Origin: Acidobacteriota bacterium
Lineage (GTDB): Bacteria > Acidobacteriota > Vicinamibacteria > Marinacidobacterales > Marinacidobacteraceae
NCBI GenBank assembly: GCA_022826825.1
Contig: JAJDUD010000061.1
Span: 1 to 64,000, forward strand
Reading direction: 5' to 3'
DNA length: 64,000 bases
This document shows positions 34,388 through 43,379 of the stretch, piece by piece; within the stretch, counting starts at the first letter, position 1; each line of letters opens with the position of its first letter. The position numbers and the translations under genes are program-made. The notes beneath the pieces were generated by a model. It did no database searches and was not told the DNA's origin. It saw nothing but the letters and a program-made list of their open reading frames with translations.

Positions 34388-34972
34388 ATGAGTTACCTCG
34401 ACGTACGGTCCGATCTCTTCCGGCGGGTGTTTGGCGACGCCCTCTCCTACCCTGCGTACCTCGCCACCGGGAACGACCGGGAGCGGGCCGCGTGGGCGCG
34501 GGCCGAGGCGGGGCTTCCCGCGGTGCCGGCCGACGCCGGGACGCGGCTCGACCCTGCCGGCCGGATCGTGAACGTGCTGTGCCTCAGCGGCATCTGGTGC
34601 GGGGACTGCGTGCGGTCGGTCCCGATCGTGGCGCGGCTGGCCGAGGTCGCGGGGCCGTCGGTGGACCTCCGTCTCGTGGACCGGGACGCCATCCCGGAAC
34701 TTCGGGACGAGCTGCGCGTTCTGGGAGCCATGCGGGTCCCGATGGTGGTGTTCCTGACCGAGGACTTCCACGAGATCGGGCGCTACGGGGACCGGCCGCT
34801 GACCGTCTATCGCGACAAGGCGGTGACCGAGCTGGGGGCGGCCTGTCCGCTTCCGGGGTCGGCGGACGGCGGGGTGCTGGCCGCCGAGACCGATGAATGG
34901 CTGGACGTGTTCGAGCGGATGATCCTGATGGCGCGGCTGGCGCCGCCGCTGCGGGCGCGGCACGGGGACTGA
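34388..34972 (+). CDS. Thioredoxin-family protein (CGDC)
   Basis: 194 residues. VNVLCLSGIWCGDCVRSVPIV places a W-C-G-D-C redox motif at residues 70-74, followed by RLVDRDAIPELRD and a cis-Pro region (MRVPMVVFL). No signal peptide, so it is a cytoplasmic thiol oxidoreductase or reductant-sensing protein. The first 60 residues are an extra N-terminal part not found in classical thioredoxin. It stands alone, ahead of a repeat and the ABC exporter genes. Confidence 0.85.
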   Translation: MSYLDVRSDLFRRVFGDALSYPAYLATGNDRERAAWARAEAGLPAVPADAGTRLDPAGRIVNVLCLSGIWCGDCVRSVPIVARLAEVAGPSVDLRLVDRDAIPELRDELRVLGAMRVPMVVFLTEDFHEIGRYGDRPLTVYRDKAVTELGAACPLPGSADGGVLAAETDEWLDVFERMILMARLAPPLRARHGD

Positions 34973-35014
34973 CGGGGTAGCGTTCCCGTCGTGCGGCAGT
35001 TGGAAGGAGTGAGG

Positions 35015-35160
35015 TTCGCTGCGCTGCGCGCAGCGGTGCCGGCCGGAGGCCGGCGTTCCAAGCCGCCGCGCGCTTTGCGCAGATCGGCCATACGCGCTTT
35101 GCGGGCCTTCGGCCCGCGTGCCGGCCGGAGGCCGGCGTTCCCGGCCGGGGGCGCCATCTG
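35015..35160. repeat. Composite palindromic repeat
   Basis: CGCTGCGCTGCGCGCAGCG, GCCGGCCGGAGGCCGGC (twice) and GCGGGCCTTCGGCCCGC fill the spacer in front of the ABC exporter genes. Similar in kind to the islands at 43700 and 59800. Confidence 0.75.
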
Positions 35161-35176
35161 ACCGCGTGATCACCTG

Positions 35177-36976
35177 ATGCTGGACATGTGGCGGCGGGTG
35201 CTGCCGTACCTCGGGCCCTACAAGGGGCGGCTTGCGTTCGGGTTCGCGGCGCTGGTGCTGTGCCGGGTGTTCTTCCTGGTCGTGCCGCAGGTGCTGGAGC
35301 GGGCGGTGGACGCGCTCGAGGCCGGCGCCACGAGCGAGATGTGGACCTACGGCGGGTTCATCGTGGCCGCCGCCGGGGGGTCCGCCGTCTTCCGCTACTT
35401 CATGCGCTGGTACCTGATCGGGGTCTCGCGGTACGCGGAGTACGACCTGCGGCGGGACTTCTATCTCCACCTGCAGCGGCTCCCGGCGGCGTTCCACGCG
35501 CGCTTCCGGGTCGGCGACATCCTCTCCCGGGGCGCCCAGGACATGAACGCCGTGCGGATGGTGCTCGGCCCCGGGCTCATGTACCCGGTGGAGACGGTCT
35601 TCACCACGGTGGGCTGTTTCGCGTTCATGCTCGCGATCAGCCCGCGTCTGACCCTGGTGGCGCTCGCGGTGATGCCCGTGGTCTCCATCCTGATGAAGAT
35701 CCTCGGCGAGAAGATCTTCCGGCGCTCCGAGGTGGTGCAGGCCAAGATGGCCGACATCTCCGCGGTGGTCCAGGAGAACGCGGCGGCGGCGCGGCTCGTC
35801 CGCGCCTTCGTGCAGGAGGACGCCCAGCGCAAGGTCTTCGGCAAGGAGAACGAGGCCTACGCGGCGCGGAGCATGGAGCTCGTCGCGGTGAGCGCGGCGC
35901 TCTTCCCGCTGCTGCTGGCCCTGATCGGGATGGGACTCGCGGGGTCGCTGGTGCTCGGGGGACGCATGGTGATCGGCGGGGCGATCACCCTCGGCGAACT
36001 GGTGGCCTTCCTCTTCTACTACGGCTACCTGACCTGGCCGATGATCGCGATCGGCTGGGTGGTGAACATCCACCAGCGCGGCGCCGCCTCCATGAAGCGG
36101 CTGGCGGTGATCTTCGACGCCGAGCCGCTCCCCGCCCCGCCGGCCGTCCCCGAAGCGGCCTACGCGGACCGTCCCGCCGCCGGCATCGAGTTCCGGGACG
36201 TCCGCTTCGCCTACCCGTCCGCCGCGCAGAACGGCGCCGCCGGCTCGAACGGGGCGGAACCGCGGCCGGTGCTGTCGGACTTCAACCTGCGTATCGAACC
36301 CGGCCAGACCGTGGCCTTCGTCGGCAGGACGGGCAGCGGGAAGAGCACGGTGGCCCGGCTCATCCCGCGCATCTACGACGCCCAGCGGGGCTCCATCCGG
36401 ATCGACGGCCGCGACGTCCGCGAGATCCCGCTGCAGGAACTGCGGCGCGACATCGGGTTCGTCCCCCAGGACAGCTTCCTCTTCTCCATGACCCTGCGCG
36501 ACAACCTCGCCTTCGGCGACGACGACGCGCCGCTCGACGAGGTCCACCGGGTGGCGGAGGAAGCGGGGCTCGCCGGCGACATCGAGGGGTTCCCGGGCGG
36601 CTACGACACCATGGTGGGGGAACGCGGGGTGACGCTCTCGGGCGGCCAGCGCCAGCGCGCCGCGATCGCCCGCGCCCTGCTCCTCGACAGCCGGATCCTG
36701 GTGTTCGACGACGTCCTGAGCGCGGTGGATTCGGAAACCGAGTCGCGCATCCTGGGCGCGGTGCGCCGGGCGTCGCGCGACCGCACCACCGTCATCGTGG
36801 CCCACCGGCTGAGCACGGTGAAGGACGCCGACGTCATCTACCTGCTCGACGCCGACGAGACGGGCGCCACCCGGGTCGTCGAGAGCGGCACCCACGACGA
36901 CCTGGTCGCCGCCGGCGGGCTCTACGCCGGCATGTACCGGCGGCAGATGCTGGAAGAGGAGCTCTCGAGGCTATGA
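35177..36976 (+). CDS. ABC exporter half-transporter with degenerate ATP site
   Basis: 599 residues: a six-helix exporter domain (about 10-310) and an ATPase domain. Walker A VGRTGSGKST (near 385), Q-loop FVPQDSF, signature LSGGQRQR (near 487) and Walker B ILVFDDVLSAVD (near 508). The residue after the Walker B Asp is Asp, not the catalytic Glu, so this half carries the degenerate site of a heterodimer. It overlaps the next half-transporter by ATGA. Together they resemble BmrCD/TM287-288-type multidrug or lipid exporters. Confidence 0.9.
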   Translation: MLDMWRRVLPYLGPYKGRLAFGFAALVLCRVFFLVVPQVLERAVDALEAGATSEMWTYGGFIVAAAGGSAVFRYFMRWYLIGVSRYAEYDLRRDFYLHLQRLPAAFHARFRVGDILSRGAQDMNAVRMVLGPGLMYPVETVFTTVGCFAFMLAISPRLTLVALAVMPVVSILMKILGEKIFRRSEVVQAKMADISAVVQENAAAARLVRAFVQEDAQRKVFGKENEAYAARSMELVAVSAALFPLLLALIGMGLAGSLVLGGRMVIGGAITLGELVAFLFYYGYLTWPMIAIGWVVNIHQRGAASMKRLAVIFDAEPLPAPPAVPEAAYADRPAAGIEFRDVRFAYPSAAQNGAAGSNGAEPRPVLSDFNLRIEPGQTVAFVGRTGSGKSTVARLIPRIYDAQRGSIRIDGRDVREIPLQELRRDIGFVPQDSFLFSMTLRDNLAFGDDDAPLDEVHRVAEEAGLAGDIEGFPGGYDTMVGERGVTLSGGQRQRAAIARALLLDSRILVFDDVLSAVDSETESRILGAVRRASRDRTTVIVAHRLSTVKDADVIYLLDADETGATRVVESGTHDDLVAAGGLYAGMYRRQMLEEELSRL

Positions 36977-38775
36977 GTCCCCGGCCGATCCGCGACGCGG
37001 GCGACGCGCCTCCCACCGGCGCCGATGCGGGCCGGGGGCTGCTCCGGCGGATGCTGCCCTACCTGCTCCCCTACTGGCCGTTCGTCTCGCTCGCGGTGCT
37101 GCTCGTCCTGATCGGCACCGCGGCGCAGCTCGCCGGGCCGTACCTCACGCGGATCGCGCTCGACGACTACATCGCCGCCGGGGACATGGAGGGCCTCGTG
37201 GGGCTCCTCGGCATCTACGCGGTGATCCTCGCGGTCGGTTTCGGCGGCGCCTACGGACAGGCGTGGATCGTGAACCTGTTCGGCCAGCGCGTGATGCGCG
37301 ACATCCGCCGGGACGTCTTCGACCACATCCAGAAACTGCACACCGGCTGGTTCGACCGCCACCCGATCGGGCAGGTGGTGACCCGGGCGACCAGCGACGT
37401 GGACGCGCTGAACGAACTGCTGAGCTCGGGCGTCGTGATGATCATCACCGACGTGGTGCTGCTGGTCGGGATCATGGCGGTGCTCCTCTGGATGAACCCC
37501 GCGCTGGCGCTCGTGACCTTCGGGGCGGTTCCGGCGCTCTTCATCGCGGGCTGGATCTTCCGTCGCCGGATCCGCCCCGCCTTCCGCCGGGTGCGGGCCG
37601 CCGTCGCCGCGGTGAACGCCTTCATCCAGGAGACGCTGACCGGCATGGAGGTGCTCCAGCTCTTCCGGCAGGAGCGGCGCCGGGCCTGGGAGTACCGGAA
37701 GCTGAACCGCGAACACACCGACGCGCACCTCGACACGGTCATGTGCTTTTCGGTGTTCTACCCGGTGGTGGAGATGATCACCGCGATCACGGTGGCGCTG
37801 ATCGTCGGCTACGGAGGCTCCCGGATCGGCGCGGGCGACCTCACCGTCGGGGCCCTCGTCGCGTTCCTGATGTATTCGGAGATGTTCTTCCGGCCCATCC
37901 GCGACCTGACCGAGAAGTTCAACATCCTGCAGGGCGCGATGGCGGCCTCGGAGCGCATCGTCGAACTGCTCGACACCGAACCGGGAATCGGGGACGCGCC
38001 GGCCGCGCGGCTTCCCGGACACCGGCACGGGGCGCTCCGTCTCGACGGCGTGTCCTTCGCCTACAACGAGGACGAGTGGGTGCTGCGGGACATCGACCTC
38101 CAGATCGCGCCCGGGGAGACGGTGGCGCTCGTCGGGCATACGGGATCGGGCAAGACGACCCTCGCCGCCCTGCTGCTCCGGCTCTACGACGTCCAGCGGG
38201 GGCGGGTGCTGGTGGACGGCCTCGACGTCCGCGACTGGCGGGTACCGAACCTGCGCCGCCAGTTCTCCATGGTCCAGCAGGACGTGCATCTCTTCTCGGG
38301 CACGGTGCTCGACAACATCCGGCTCGGCGACGAGACCATCACCGAGGAGGACGCGCGCCGGGCGGCCAAGGCCGCCGAGGTGACCGCCTGGGCCCGGAAC
38401 CTGCCCGACGGGCTCGACACCCAGCTCGGCGAACGCGGCGGCGGCCTCTCGCAGGGCCAGCGGCAACTCGTGGGCATCGCCCGGGCCATGGCGCGCACCT
38501 CGCGGGTCCTGGTGCTCGACGAGGCGACCTCCAGCGTGGACACCGAGACCGAGCGCGCCGTCCAGACCGCGCTCGGCCGGGTGATCGAGAACCGGACCAG
38601 CCTCGTGATCGCACACCGGCTCTCCACCGTCCGGGGCGCCGACCGCATCGTGGTGCTGCACCGGGGACGGATCCGCGAGACCGGCACCCACGAGGAGCTG
38701 CTGGCCGAGGGCGGCATCTACCGCCGGCTCTACGAACTGCAGTTCGCCGAAGAGGCCGTCCTCGCCGCCGGATAA
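36973..38775 (+). CDS. ABC exporter half-transporter with consensus ATP site
   Basis: 600 residues, same architecture as the preceding protein. Walker A VGHTGSGKTTLA (near 387), Walker B VLVLDEATSSVD with the catalytic Glu, H-loop VIAHRLSTV. The signature is LSQGQRQL instead of LSGGQ. A canonical Walker B paired with a partner lacking the Glu is the standard pattern of heterodimeric exporters. Membrane helices span about 25-320. Substrate not deducible; the FabZ-like gene that follows might hint at lipid. Confidence 0.9.
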   Translation: MSPRPIRDAGDAPPTGADAGRGLLRRMLPYLLPYWPFVSLAVLLVLIGTAAQLAGPYLTRIALDDYIAAGDMEGLVGLLGIYAVILAVGFGGAYGQAWIVNLFGQRVMRDIRRDVFDHIQKLHTGWFDRHPIGQVVTRATSDVDALNELLSSGVVMIITDVVLLVGIMAVLLWMNPALALVTFGAVPALFIAGWIFRRRIRPAFRRVRAAVAAVNAFIQETLTGMEVLQLFRQERRRAWEYRKLNREHTDAHLDTVMCFSVFYPVVEMITAITVALIVGYGGSRIGAGDLTVGALVAFLMYSEMFFRPIRDLTEKFNILQGAMAASERIVELLDTEPGIGDAPAARLPGHRHGALRLDGVSFAYNEDEWVLRDIDLQIAPGETVALVGHTGSGKTTLAALLLRLYDVQRGRVLVDGLDVRDWRVPNLRRQFSMVQQDVHLFSGTVLDNIRLGDETITEEDARRAAKAAEVTAWARNLPDGLDTQLGERGGGLSQGQRQLVGIARAMARTSRVLVLDEATSSVDTETERAVQTALGRVIENRTSLVIAHRLSTVRGADRIVVLHRGRIRETGTHEELLAEGGIYRRLYELQFAEEAVLAAG

Positions 38776-38784
38776 TCCGCCGTC

Positions 38785-39216
38785 GTGTCCGAGCCGCTGA
38801 CCCTCGACCAGGCCGGGGTCCTGGAGGTGCTGCCGCACCGCGAGCCGTTCCTCTTCGTGCACGGCGTCTCGGACCTCGTGCCGGGGCAGCGCGCGCGGGG
38901 CTTCGTGAGCGTGCCGGCCGACCATCCCTACACCTTCGGCCAGCCGCACGTCCCGGCGGGGCTCCTCATCGAGGCGATGGCCCAGCTCGGCGGCATCGCG
39001 GTGCTCTACGGCCGGCGCGACGAGAACATCGTGGCGCTCTTCCGCTCGGTGGCCGACTTCAGGATGGAACGGACGGTGGACTTCGGCGAGCGCATCGATC
39101 TCTTCGCCGAGGTCGGACGCATCCGGGGACCGTTCGCCGAGGTGACGACGTCGGCGAGCGCCGGGGGGGAGCCGGTCGCCTCCGCCACCCTCGCCTTCGC
39201 GCTGCCCCGGGAGTAG
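38785..39216 (+). CDS. FabZ-like hotdog-fold dehydratase
   Basis: 143 residues from GTG 38785. VLEVLPHREPFLFVHGVSDL matches the FabZ/FabA-like start, and DHPYTFGQPHVPAGLLIEAMAQLGG corresponds to the catalytic segment HFPGxPxxPGVLxxEAxAQ, with His and Glu kept but the spacing altered. It would remove water from 3-hydroxyacyl-ACP or a related thioester. It lies 9 bases after the ABC exporter genes, so it is in the same operon. Because the motif is modified, it may act on a special substrate. Confidence 0.75.
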   Translation: MSEPLTLDQAGVLEVLPHREPFLFVHGVSDLVPGQRARGFVSVPADHPYTFGQPHVPAGLLIEAMAQLGGIAVLYGRRDENIVALFRSVADFRMERTVDFGERIDLFAEVGRIRGPFAEVTTSASAGGEPVASATLAFALPRE

Positions 39217-39240
39217 CCGGGAACTCTCGCCGGCTCGTGA

Positions 39241-39259
39241 TCCGGTCTCCGAGACCGGA
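39241..39259 (+). terminator. Hairpin after the FabZ-like gene
   Basis: TCCGGTCT-CCG-AGACCGGA is a perfect 8-bp stem with a 3-base loop, 25 bases after the stop. No T-run follows, so it may be a REP-type stem acting as an mRNA 3' end rather than a classical terminator. Confidence 0.5.
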
Positions 39260-39277
39260 GGGCCCCAAGTGTCGGTT

Positions 39278-39295
39278 TATATCAGTATTGATATA
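39278..39295 (+). promoter_or_regulatory. Operator-like dyad upstream of hipB
   Basis: TATATCA-GTAT-TGATATA is a perfect inverted repeat in an A/T-rich patch about 45 bases before the HipB start. HipB binds similar TATCC-N8-GGATA-type dyads in known systems. It is likely the autoregulatory site of the hipBA operon. Confidence 0.6.
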
Positions 39296-39338
39296 CTATG
39301 AGCTCTATAGGTGGATAGACGCTCATTATCGGTGTTTT

Positions 39339-39689
39339 ATGAATATCTCCGTTCACGTGTCGGATCAAGCAGTTTTGCAAGCGCTTGGCCGGCGTCTTGC
39401 CCGCCATCGGTTGAACCGGAACCTCACGCAGGCCGCGTTGGCCGCAGAGGCAGGAGTCTCCGCCCTGACCGTGCAGCGCATCGAGCAGGGGCGTTCCTCA
39501 CAGGCCGCGAACCTCATCCGGATCCTGAGAGCCCTCGGGCTGCTGGACAACCTCGACGCCCTCGTTCCCGAGCCGGCCATCAGCCCGATCCAGCAGGCCC
39601 GCATGCGCGGCCGGGTCCGGCAGCGCGCCTCCTCCCGGCCCGGCAGGCCGGAGCCGCCCACCGAATGGTCCTGGGGTGACGAGCCGTGA
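39339..39689 (+). CDS. hipB: HipB-like Xre-family antitoxin
   Basis: 116 residues. A helix-turn-helix of the Xre type: LGRRLARHRLNRNLTQAALAAEAGVSALTVQRIEQGRSSQ, then a helical segment RILRALGLLDNLDALVPE and a basic, Pro-rich tail ending WSWGDEP, as in HipB proteins of this subfamily. It binds DNA and neutralises HipA. ATG 39339 lies downstream of the A/T-rich operator. The stop overlaps the hipA start as GTGA. Confidence 0.85.
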   Translation: MNISVHVSDQAVLQALGRRLARHRLNRNLTQAALAAEAGVSALTVQRIEQGRSSQAANLIRILRALGLLDNLDALVPEPAISPIQQARMRGRVRQRASSRPGRPEPPTEWSWGDEP

Positions 39690-40987
39690 CCGTGGCCACG
39701 GTCCGGCTATGGGGAAGAACGATCGGGGCCGTAAGCTGGAGCGACGACCGCGAATCAGCCCAATTCGAGTACGACCCCGCCTTCGTTTCCGGCGGCCCGC
39801 AAGTGGCGCCGCTCACCATGCCGCTGTCGGGCGAGATCTACTCGTTTCCGGCGTTGGCTCGCGAGACCTTCCACGGCTTGCCGGGCCTGCTCGCGGACTC
39901 GCTCCCCGACCGCTTCGGCACTGCGCTCATCGATGCATGGCTCGCCCGGCAGGGACGCGACCCGGGCGACTTCAACGCCGTCGAACGCCTCTGCCATGTC
40001 GGACGGCGCGGCATGGGCGCGCTCGAGTTCCTCCCCGCCCGGGGCCCGGCCGACCGGTCGGCGCCCGTCCATGTCGCAGCGCTCGTCGAGCTCGCCAGCG
40101 AGATCCTCACCGGGCGCACGGCTCTCGAAGGCTCCCTGGCGCCGGCCGGCCGCGAGCGGGCCTTGCAGGACTTCCTGCGCGTCGGCACCTCGGCGGGCGG
40201 CGCCCGCGCGAAAGCCGTCATCGCCTGGAATCCCGAGACCAATGAGGTTCGCTCGGGGCAGATCAAGGCCGGCGACGGCTTTTCGCACTGGCTGCTCAAG
40301 TTCGACGGCGTGGCCGGCAACCGGGACCGGGAACTGGAGGATCCCAAGGGTTACGGGCTGATCGAATACGCGTATCACCTCATGGCGCGGGAGGCCGGCA
40401 TCCGGATGACCGAGTGCCGGATCCTGCGCGAGACCGGCCGGCATCACTTCATGACCCGGCGTTTCGACCGCACGGACACGGGCGGAAAGGTCCACATGCA
40501 GTCCCTCGGGGCGCTGGCCCACTACGAGTTCAACCAGCCGGGCGCGGTTTCGTACGAACAGGCCCTGCGCGTCATCGACCGGCTCGGGCTGGGCAAGGTC
40601 GCGGCGGAAGAGCAGTTCCGGCGCATGGCCTTCAACATCACCGCCCGCAACCAGGACGATCACGTCAAGAACATCGCCTTCCTGATGGATCGCTCGGGCC
40701 GCTGGCGGCTCTCACCCGCGTTCGACGTCACGTACAGCTACAACCCGAAGGGCCGCTGGACCAGCGCGCACCAGATGACCCTGAACGGCAAGCGCGACGG
40801 TTTCGAGTTCGACGACTTCGTGGCCTGCGCCAAGAACGCCAGCCTGAAGCGAGGCCGGGCCGCCGCGATCCTGCGCGACGTCCAGGGGGCCGTGTCACGC
40901 TGGCCCGAGTTCGCGGAAGCCGCGGGCGTGCCGGCGCAGTCGGCGCGCAGGATCGGCGCCGTCCATCGCACGGACCTTCTTCCGTAG
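39686..40987 (+). CDS. hipA: HipA-family Ser/Thr kinase toxin
   Basis: 433 residues. An N-terminal HipA domain (VRLWGRTIGAV...FEYD, PLTMPLS, FHGLPGLLADSLPDRFG) is followed by a kinase core: GTSAGGARAKAVIAW (P-loop-like), HFMTRRFDR, the catalytic ARNQDDHVKNIAFL (Asp and Asn) and RLSPAFDVTYSY (metal-binding Asp). It would phosphorylate a translation factor such as glutamyl-tRNA synthetase and induce dormancy. Start GTG 39686 overlaps hipB by 4 bases. All key residues are present. Confidence 0.92.
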   Translation: MTVATVRLWGRTIGAVSWSDDRESAQFEYDPAFVSGGPQVAPLTMPLSGEIYSFPALARETFHGLPGLLADSLPDRFGTALIDAWLARQGRDPGDFNAVERLCHVGRRGMGALEFLPARGPADRSAPVHVAALVELASEILTGRTALEGSLAPAGRERALQDFLRVGTSAGGARAKAVIAWNPETNEVRSGQIKAGDGFSHWLLKFDGVAGNRDRELEDPKGYGLIEYAYHLMAREAGIRMTECRILRETGRHHFMTRRFDRTDTGGKVHMQSLGALAHYEFNQPGAVSYEQALRVIDRLGLGKVAAEEQFRRMAFNITARNQDDHVKNIAFLMDRSGRWRLSPAFDVTYSYNPKGRWTSAHQMTLNGKRDGFEFDDFVACAKNASLKRGRAAAILRDVQGAVSRWPEFAEAAGVPAQSARRIGAVHRTDLLP

Positions 40988-41004
40988 GCGCCGGGTCCTT
41001 TGGG

Positions 41005-41349
41005 CTAATGAAGGGTCGGCGGCCGGAGGTAGTCGCGTACGGACCAGAGGATGGCGACGAACGGCGGAATCACGGTTCCGGCGGTCGTCCAGGATTCGAT
41101 CCTGTCGAGCGGCCATTCGGGAACGGCCCACCACAGCGCCAGGTTGAAGGCGAGGGACACGATGGCGGCGACCGCCAGGCACCGCCCCATGAAGCGATTC
41201 GCCGGATACCAGAGCTCCGGATCCGACAGGGTGTCTTCCGTCCGGAAGCCGAGGATCCGGTTCGGGGGGATCATGTCCCGGATCAACAGCGTGGCTACCA
41301 CCAGAACCGCCAGTGGAGCGACGTAGCCGATCAGGACCAGTTTGGTCAT
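41005..41349 (-). CDS. SdpI-family small membrane protein
   Basis: 114 residues with three hydrophobic segments. PPNRILGFRTEDTLSDPELWYPANRFMGRCL is the core of the SdpI C-terminal family (G-x-R-T...T-L-x-x...W...N-R). SdpI itself is an immunity protein and sensor for a peptide toxin, but most homologues are uncharacterised. It is convergent with hipA (17 bases) and followed upstream by a divergent lipoprotein gene. Confidence 0.75.
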   Translation of the reverse strand: MTKLVLIGYVAPLAVLVVATLLIRDMIPPNRILGFRTEDTLSDPELWYPANRFMGRCLAVAAIVSLAFNLALWWAVPEWPLDRIESWTTAGTVIPPFVAILWSVRDYLRPPTLH

Positions 41350-41502
41350 GGCTTGCTCGAGGGAACCGGACGATACCCCAGGCGCGACGCAGGCCGGGGA
41401 AGCCCCGCTTCCGTCGCCGCGGGGGGGCGCGGCCGGGGCCGTGCTAGGCTGCGGTACGGCGTGTCCGGCGCTCCACGGAGCGTCGGCGCGCACACGAGGC
41501 TG

Positions 41503-42024
41503 ATGGTGATTCACGGCAAGTTGGCGTGGTGCGCGGCGTTCCTCGTCCTGCTCCTCGCGGCCGGCTGCGAGGACGCGGGGCCGCCGGTACCGACGACGCC
41601 CGCGGTTTCCGACAGCCGCGGGCCGTCGCCGTCGGATGCGCCGTCCCCCCCGTACCGCGGCCAGGTGGTCGTGGAGGGCAGCGGCGCGATGCTGGGGAAT
41701 GACGCCTTCGTCCTGAACGAGGCAGCGATCACCGGCGACACGCTGACGATCTCGGCGTCCTACAGCGGCGGCTGCCGGGCGCACGCCTTCACCCTCGTGA
41801 TTGCGGCGTCGTTCGCCGAATCGTCGCCGGTGCAACTCGCCGCCGTCCTCCGGCACCAGGCGAACGGAGACCCGTGCGAAGCGTTCCCTACCGAGACGTA
41901 CGCCTTCGACCTCGCCCTCGTCAGGACCCGATACCGGGAGGCCTACGGACCGGGGCCGGGCAAGGTGGCGCTGCAGATCGACGGCGTTCCGGCGGACCAT
42001 CTGGTGTACGAGTTCACCGCGTAG
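41503..42024 (+). CDS. Lipoprotein of unknown function
   Basis: 173 residues with a signal peptide and lipobox (L-L-A-A-G-C, Cys near 22), a Pro/Ser linker and a compact domain: ITGDTLTISASYSGGC, AFTLVIAASFAES, QLAAVLRHQANGDPCEA, and YGPGPGKVALQIDG. The two Cys could form a disulfide. Similar domains occur in other lipoproteins of high-GC environmental genomes, but I cannot name the family or its role. Confidence 0.65.
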   Translation: MVIHGKLAWCAAFLVLLLAAGCEDAGPPVPTTPAVSDSRGPSPSDAPSPPYRGQVVVEGSGAMLGNDAFVLNEAAITGDTLTISASYSGGCRAHAFTLVIAASFAESSPVQLAAVLRHQANGDPCEAFPTETYAFDLALVRTRYREAYGPGPGKVALQIDGVPADHLVYEFTA

Positions 42025-42046
42025 GGACTTGCCGTTCGACCTCGCC

Positions 42047-43351
42047 ATGACGGCTCCTTCGCGTCGCTCTCCGCACCGTCGCGGCGTTGCGGTGGGCTGG
42101 CTCGCGGCGGCCGGATTGTCCGTTGCCGTCGCCGCGGGGGCCCAGCCGGACTGGCCCGGCTTCCGCGGCCCGCACCGGGACGGCCGGGTCAACGGCTGGC
42201 CGGCGGCGATGGGCGATCCGGGCGGGTGGCCGGAATCGCTGGAGGAGCGGTGGCGGATCCCCGTCGGGCTCGGGCACGCCAGCCCGGTGGTTCAGGGCGG
42301 GGCCGTCATCGTGTTCTCCCGCGAGGGCGACGAAGAGGTGCTGCGGGCGCTCCGGCCGGCGACCGGTGAGCAAATCTGGCGCGCTTCCTACCCGGCGCCG
42401 TACACGATGAATCCGGCCGCCGTGGGTCACGGTCCCGGCCCAAAAGCGACCCCGGACGTTGCCGCCGGACGGATCTTCACCCTGGGGATCTCCGGAATCC
42501 TCGCGGCTTGGGACGCGGGAGACGGCTCCCTGCTCTGGCGACGCCCGCCGGATCCCCGCTTCGGCGGCGCCGACTCACCGCTCTTTGGCGCCGGCAGCTC
42601 CCCGGGCGCGTCGCCCGCCGGCGACGTGGTGCTGGTCCACCTCGGGGGGCCGGACAACGGGACGTTCGCGGTGCTGGCCGCCGCGACCGGCGAAACGGTG
42701 TGGGAACTCGCCGGCGACGGTCCCGCCTACGTCTCGCCGACGGTCGTGGAGGTGGCCGGCTCCCCGGTGATCCCGACCATGACCGAGGAGCGCATCGTGC
42801 TCCTCGCTCCCGCGGACGGCCGGGTTCTCTGGGAGATGCCCTTCACCACCCCCTACGACCAGAACATCGTCAACCCGGTCGTGCTCCCGGACGGCGAGGT
42901 CGTGATCTTCGCGGGGCTCGGGAGCCCGACGTTCGCGGTGCGTTTCCGCGAGGCGCCGGACGGCGCGCTCTCTGGGGAAACGGTCTGGGAGGCCGGCGAG
43001 AGCCCCTTCTACATGAGCAACCCCGTCCTCGCCGGGGACCGCCTGATCGGGTTCTCCGAGCGCAACAGCGGCCAGTTCGTCGCCATGGACCCCGGGACGG
43101 GGGCGGACATCTGGCGATCCCCGCCGCGGCGGGGAGAAAACGCCGCGCTCCTGGTGGCCGGGAGCACAGTCCTCGCACTCACCGACCAGGCCGAGCTCCT
43201 CGTCCTGGATCCGGCCGCCGCCGCGTTCGCACCGCTGCGCCGCTACGAGGTGGCTCCCAGTCCGACCTGGGCGCATCCCGTGCCGCTCGGGGACGGCCTC
43301 CTCATCAAGGACGAGACCCACCTGACGCGCTGGAATCTTCGTCTCGAATAG
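42047..43351 (+). CDS. PQQ-binding-like beta-propeller protein
   Basis: 434 residues with an N-terminal signal peptide (GWLAAAGLSVAVAAGAQ) and WPGFRGPHRDGRVNG, the usual opening of secreted PQQ-like/outer-membrane propeller proteins. Repeats of the form LxAWDAGDGSLLW, LAAATGETVWEL, LLAPADGRVLWEM and DPGTGADIW are propeller blades. No dehydrogenase catalytic residues or PQQ-binding Cys pair are evident, so it is probably a scaffold or binding protein. Ends at 43351, before a large repeat island. Confidence 0.82.
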   Translation: MTAPSRRSPHRRGVAVGWLAAAGLSVAVAAGAQPDWPGFRGPHRDGRVNGWPAAMGDPGGWPESLEERWRIPVGLGHASPVVQGGAVIVFSREGDEEVLRALRPATGEQIWRASYPAPYTMNPAAVGHGPGPKATPDVAAGRIFTLGISGILAAWDAGDGSLLWRRPPDPRFGGADSPLFGAGSSPGASPAGDVVLVHLGGPDNGTFAVLAAATGETVWELAGDGPAYVSPTVVEVAGSPVIPTMTEERIVLLAPADGRVLWEMPFTTPYDQNIVNPVVLPDGEVVIFAGLGSPTFAVRFREAPDGALSGETVWEAGESPFYMSNPVLAGDRLIGFSERNSGQFVAMDPGTGADIWRSPPRRGENAALLVAGSTVLALTDQAELLVLDPAAAAFAPLRRYEVAPSPTWAHPVPLGDGLLIKDETHLTRWNLRLE

Positions 43352-43379
43352 CGGACTTCGACCCCAGACCGCTCGATGA

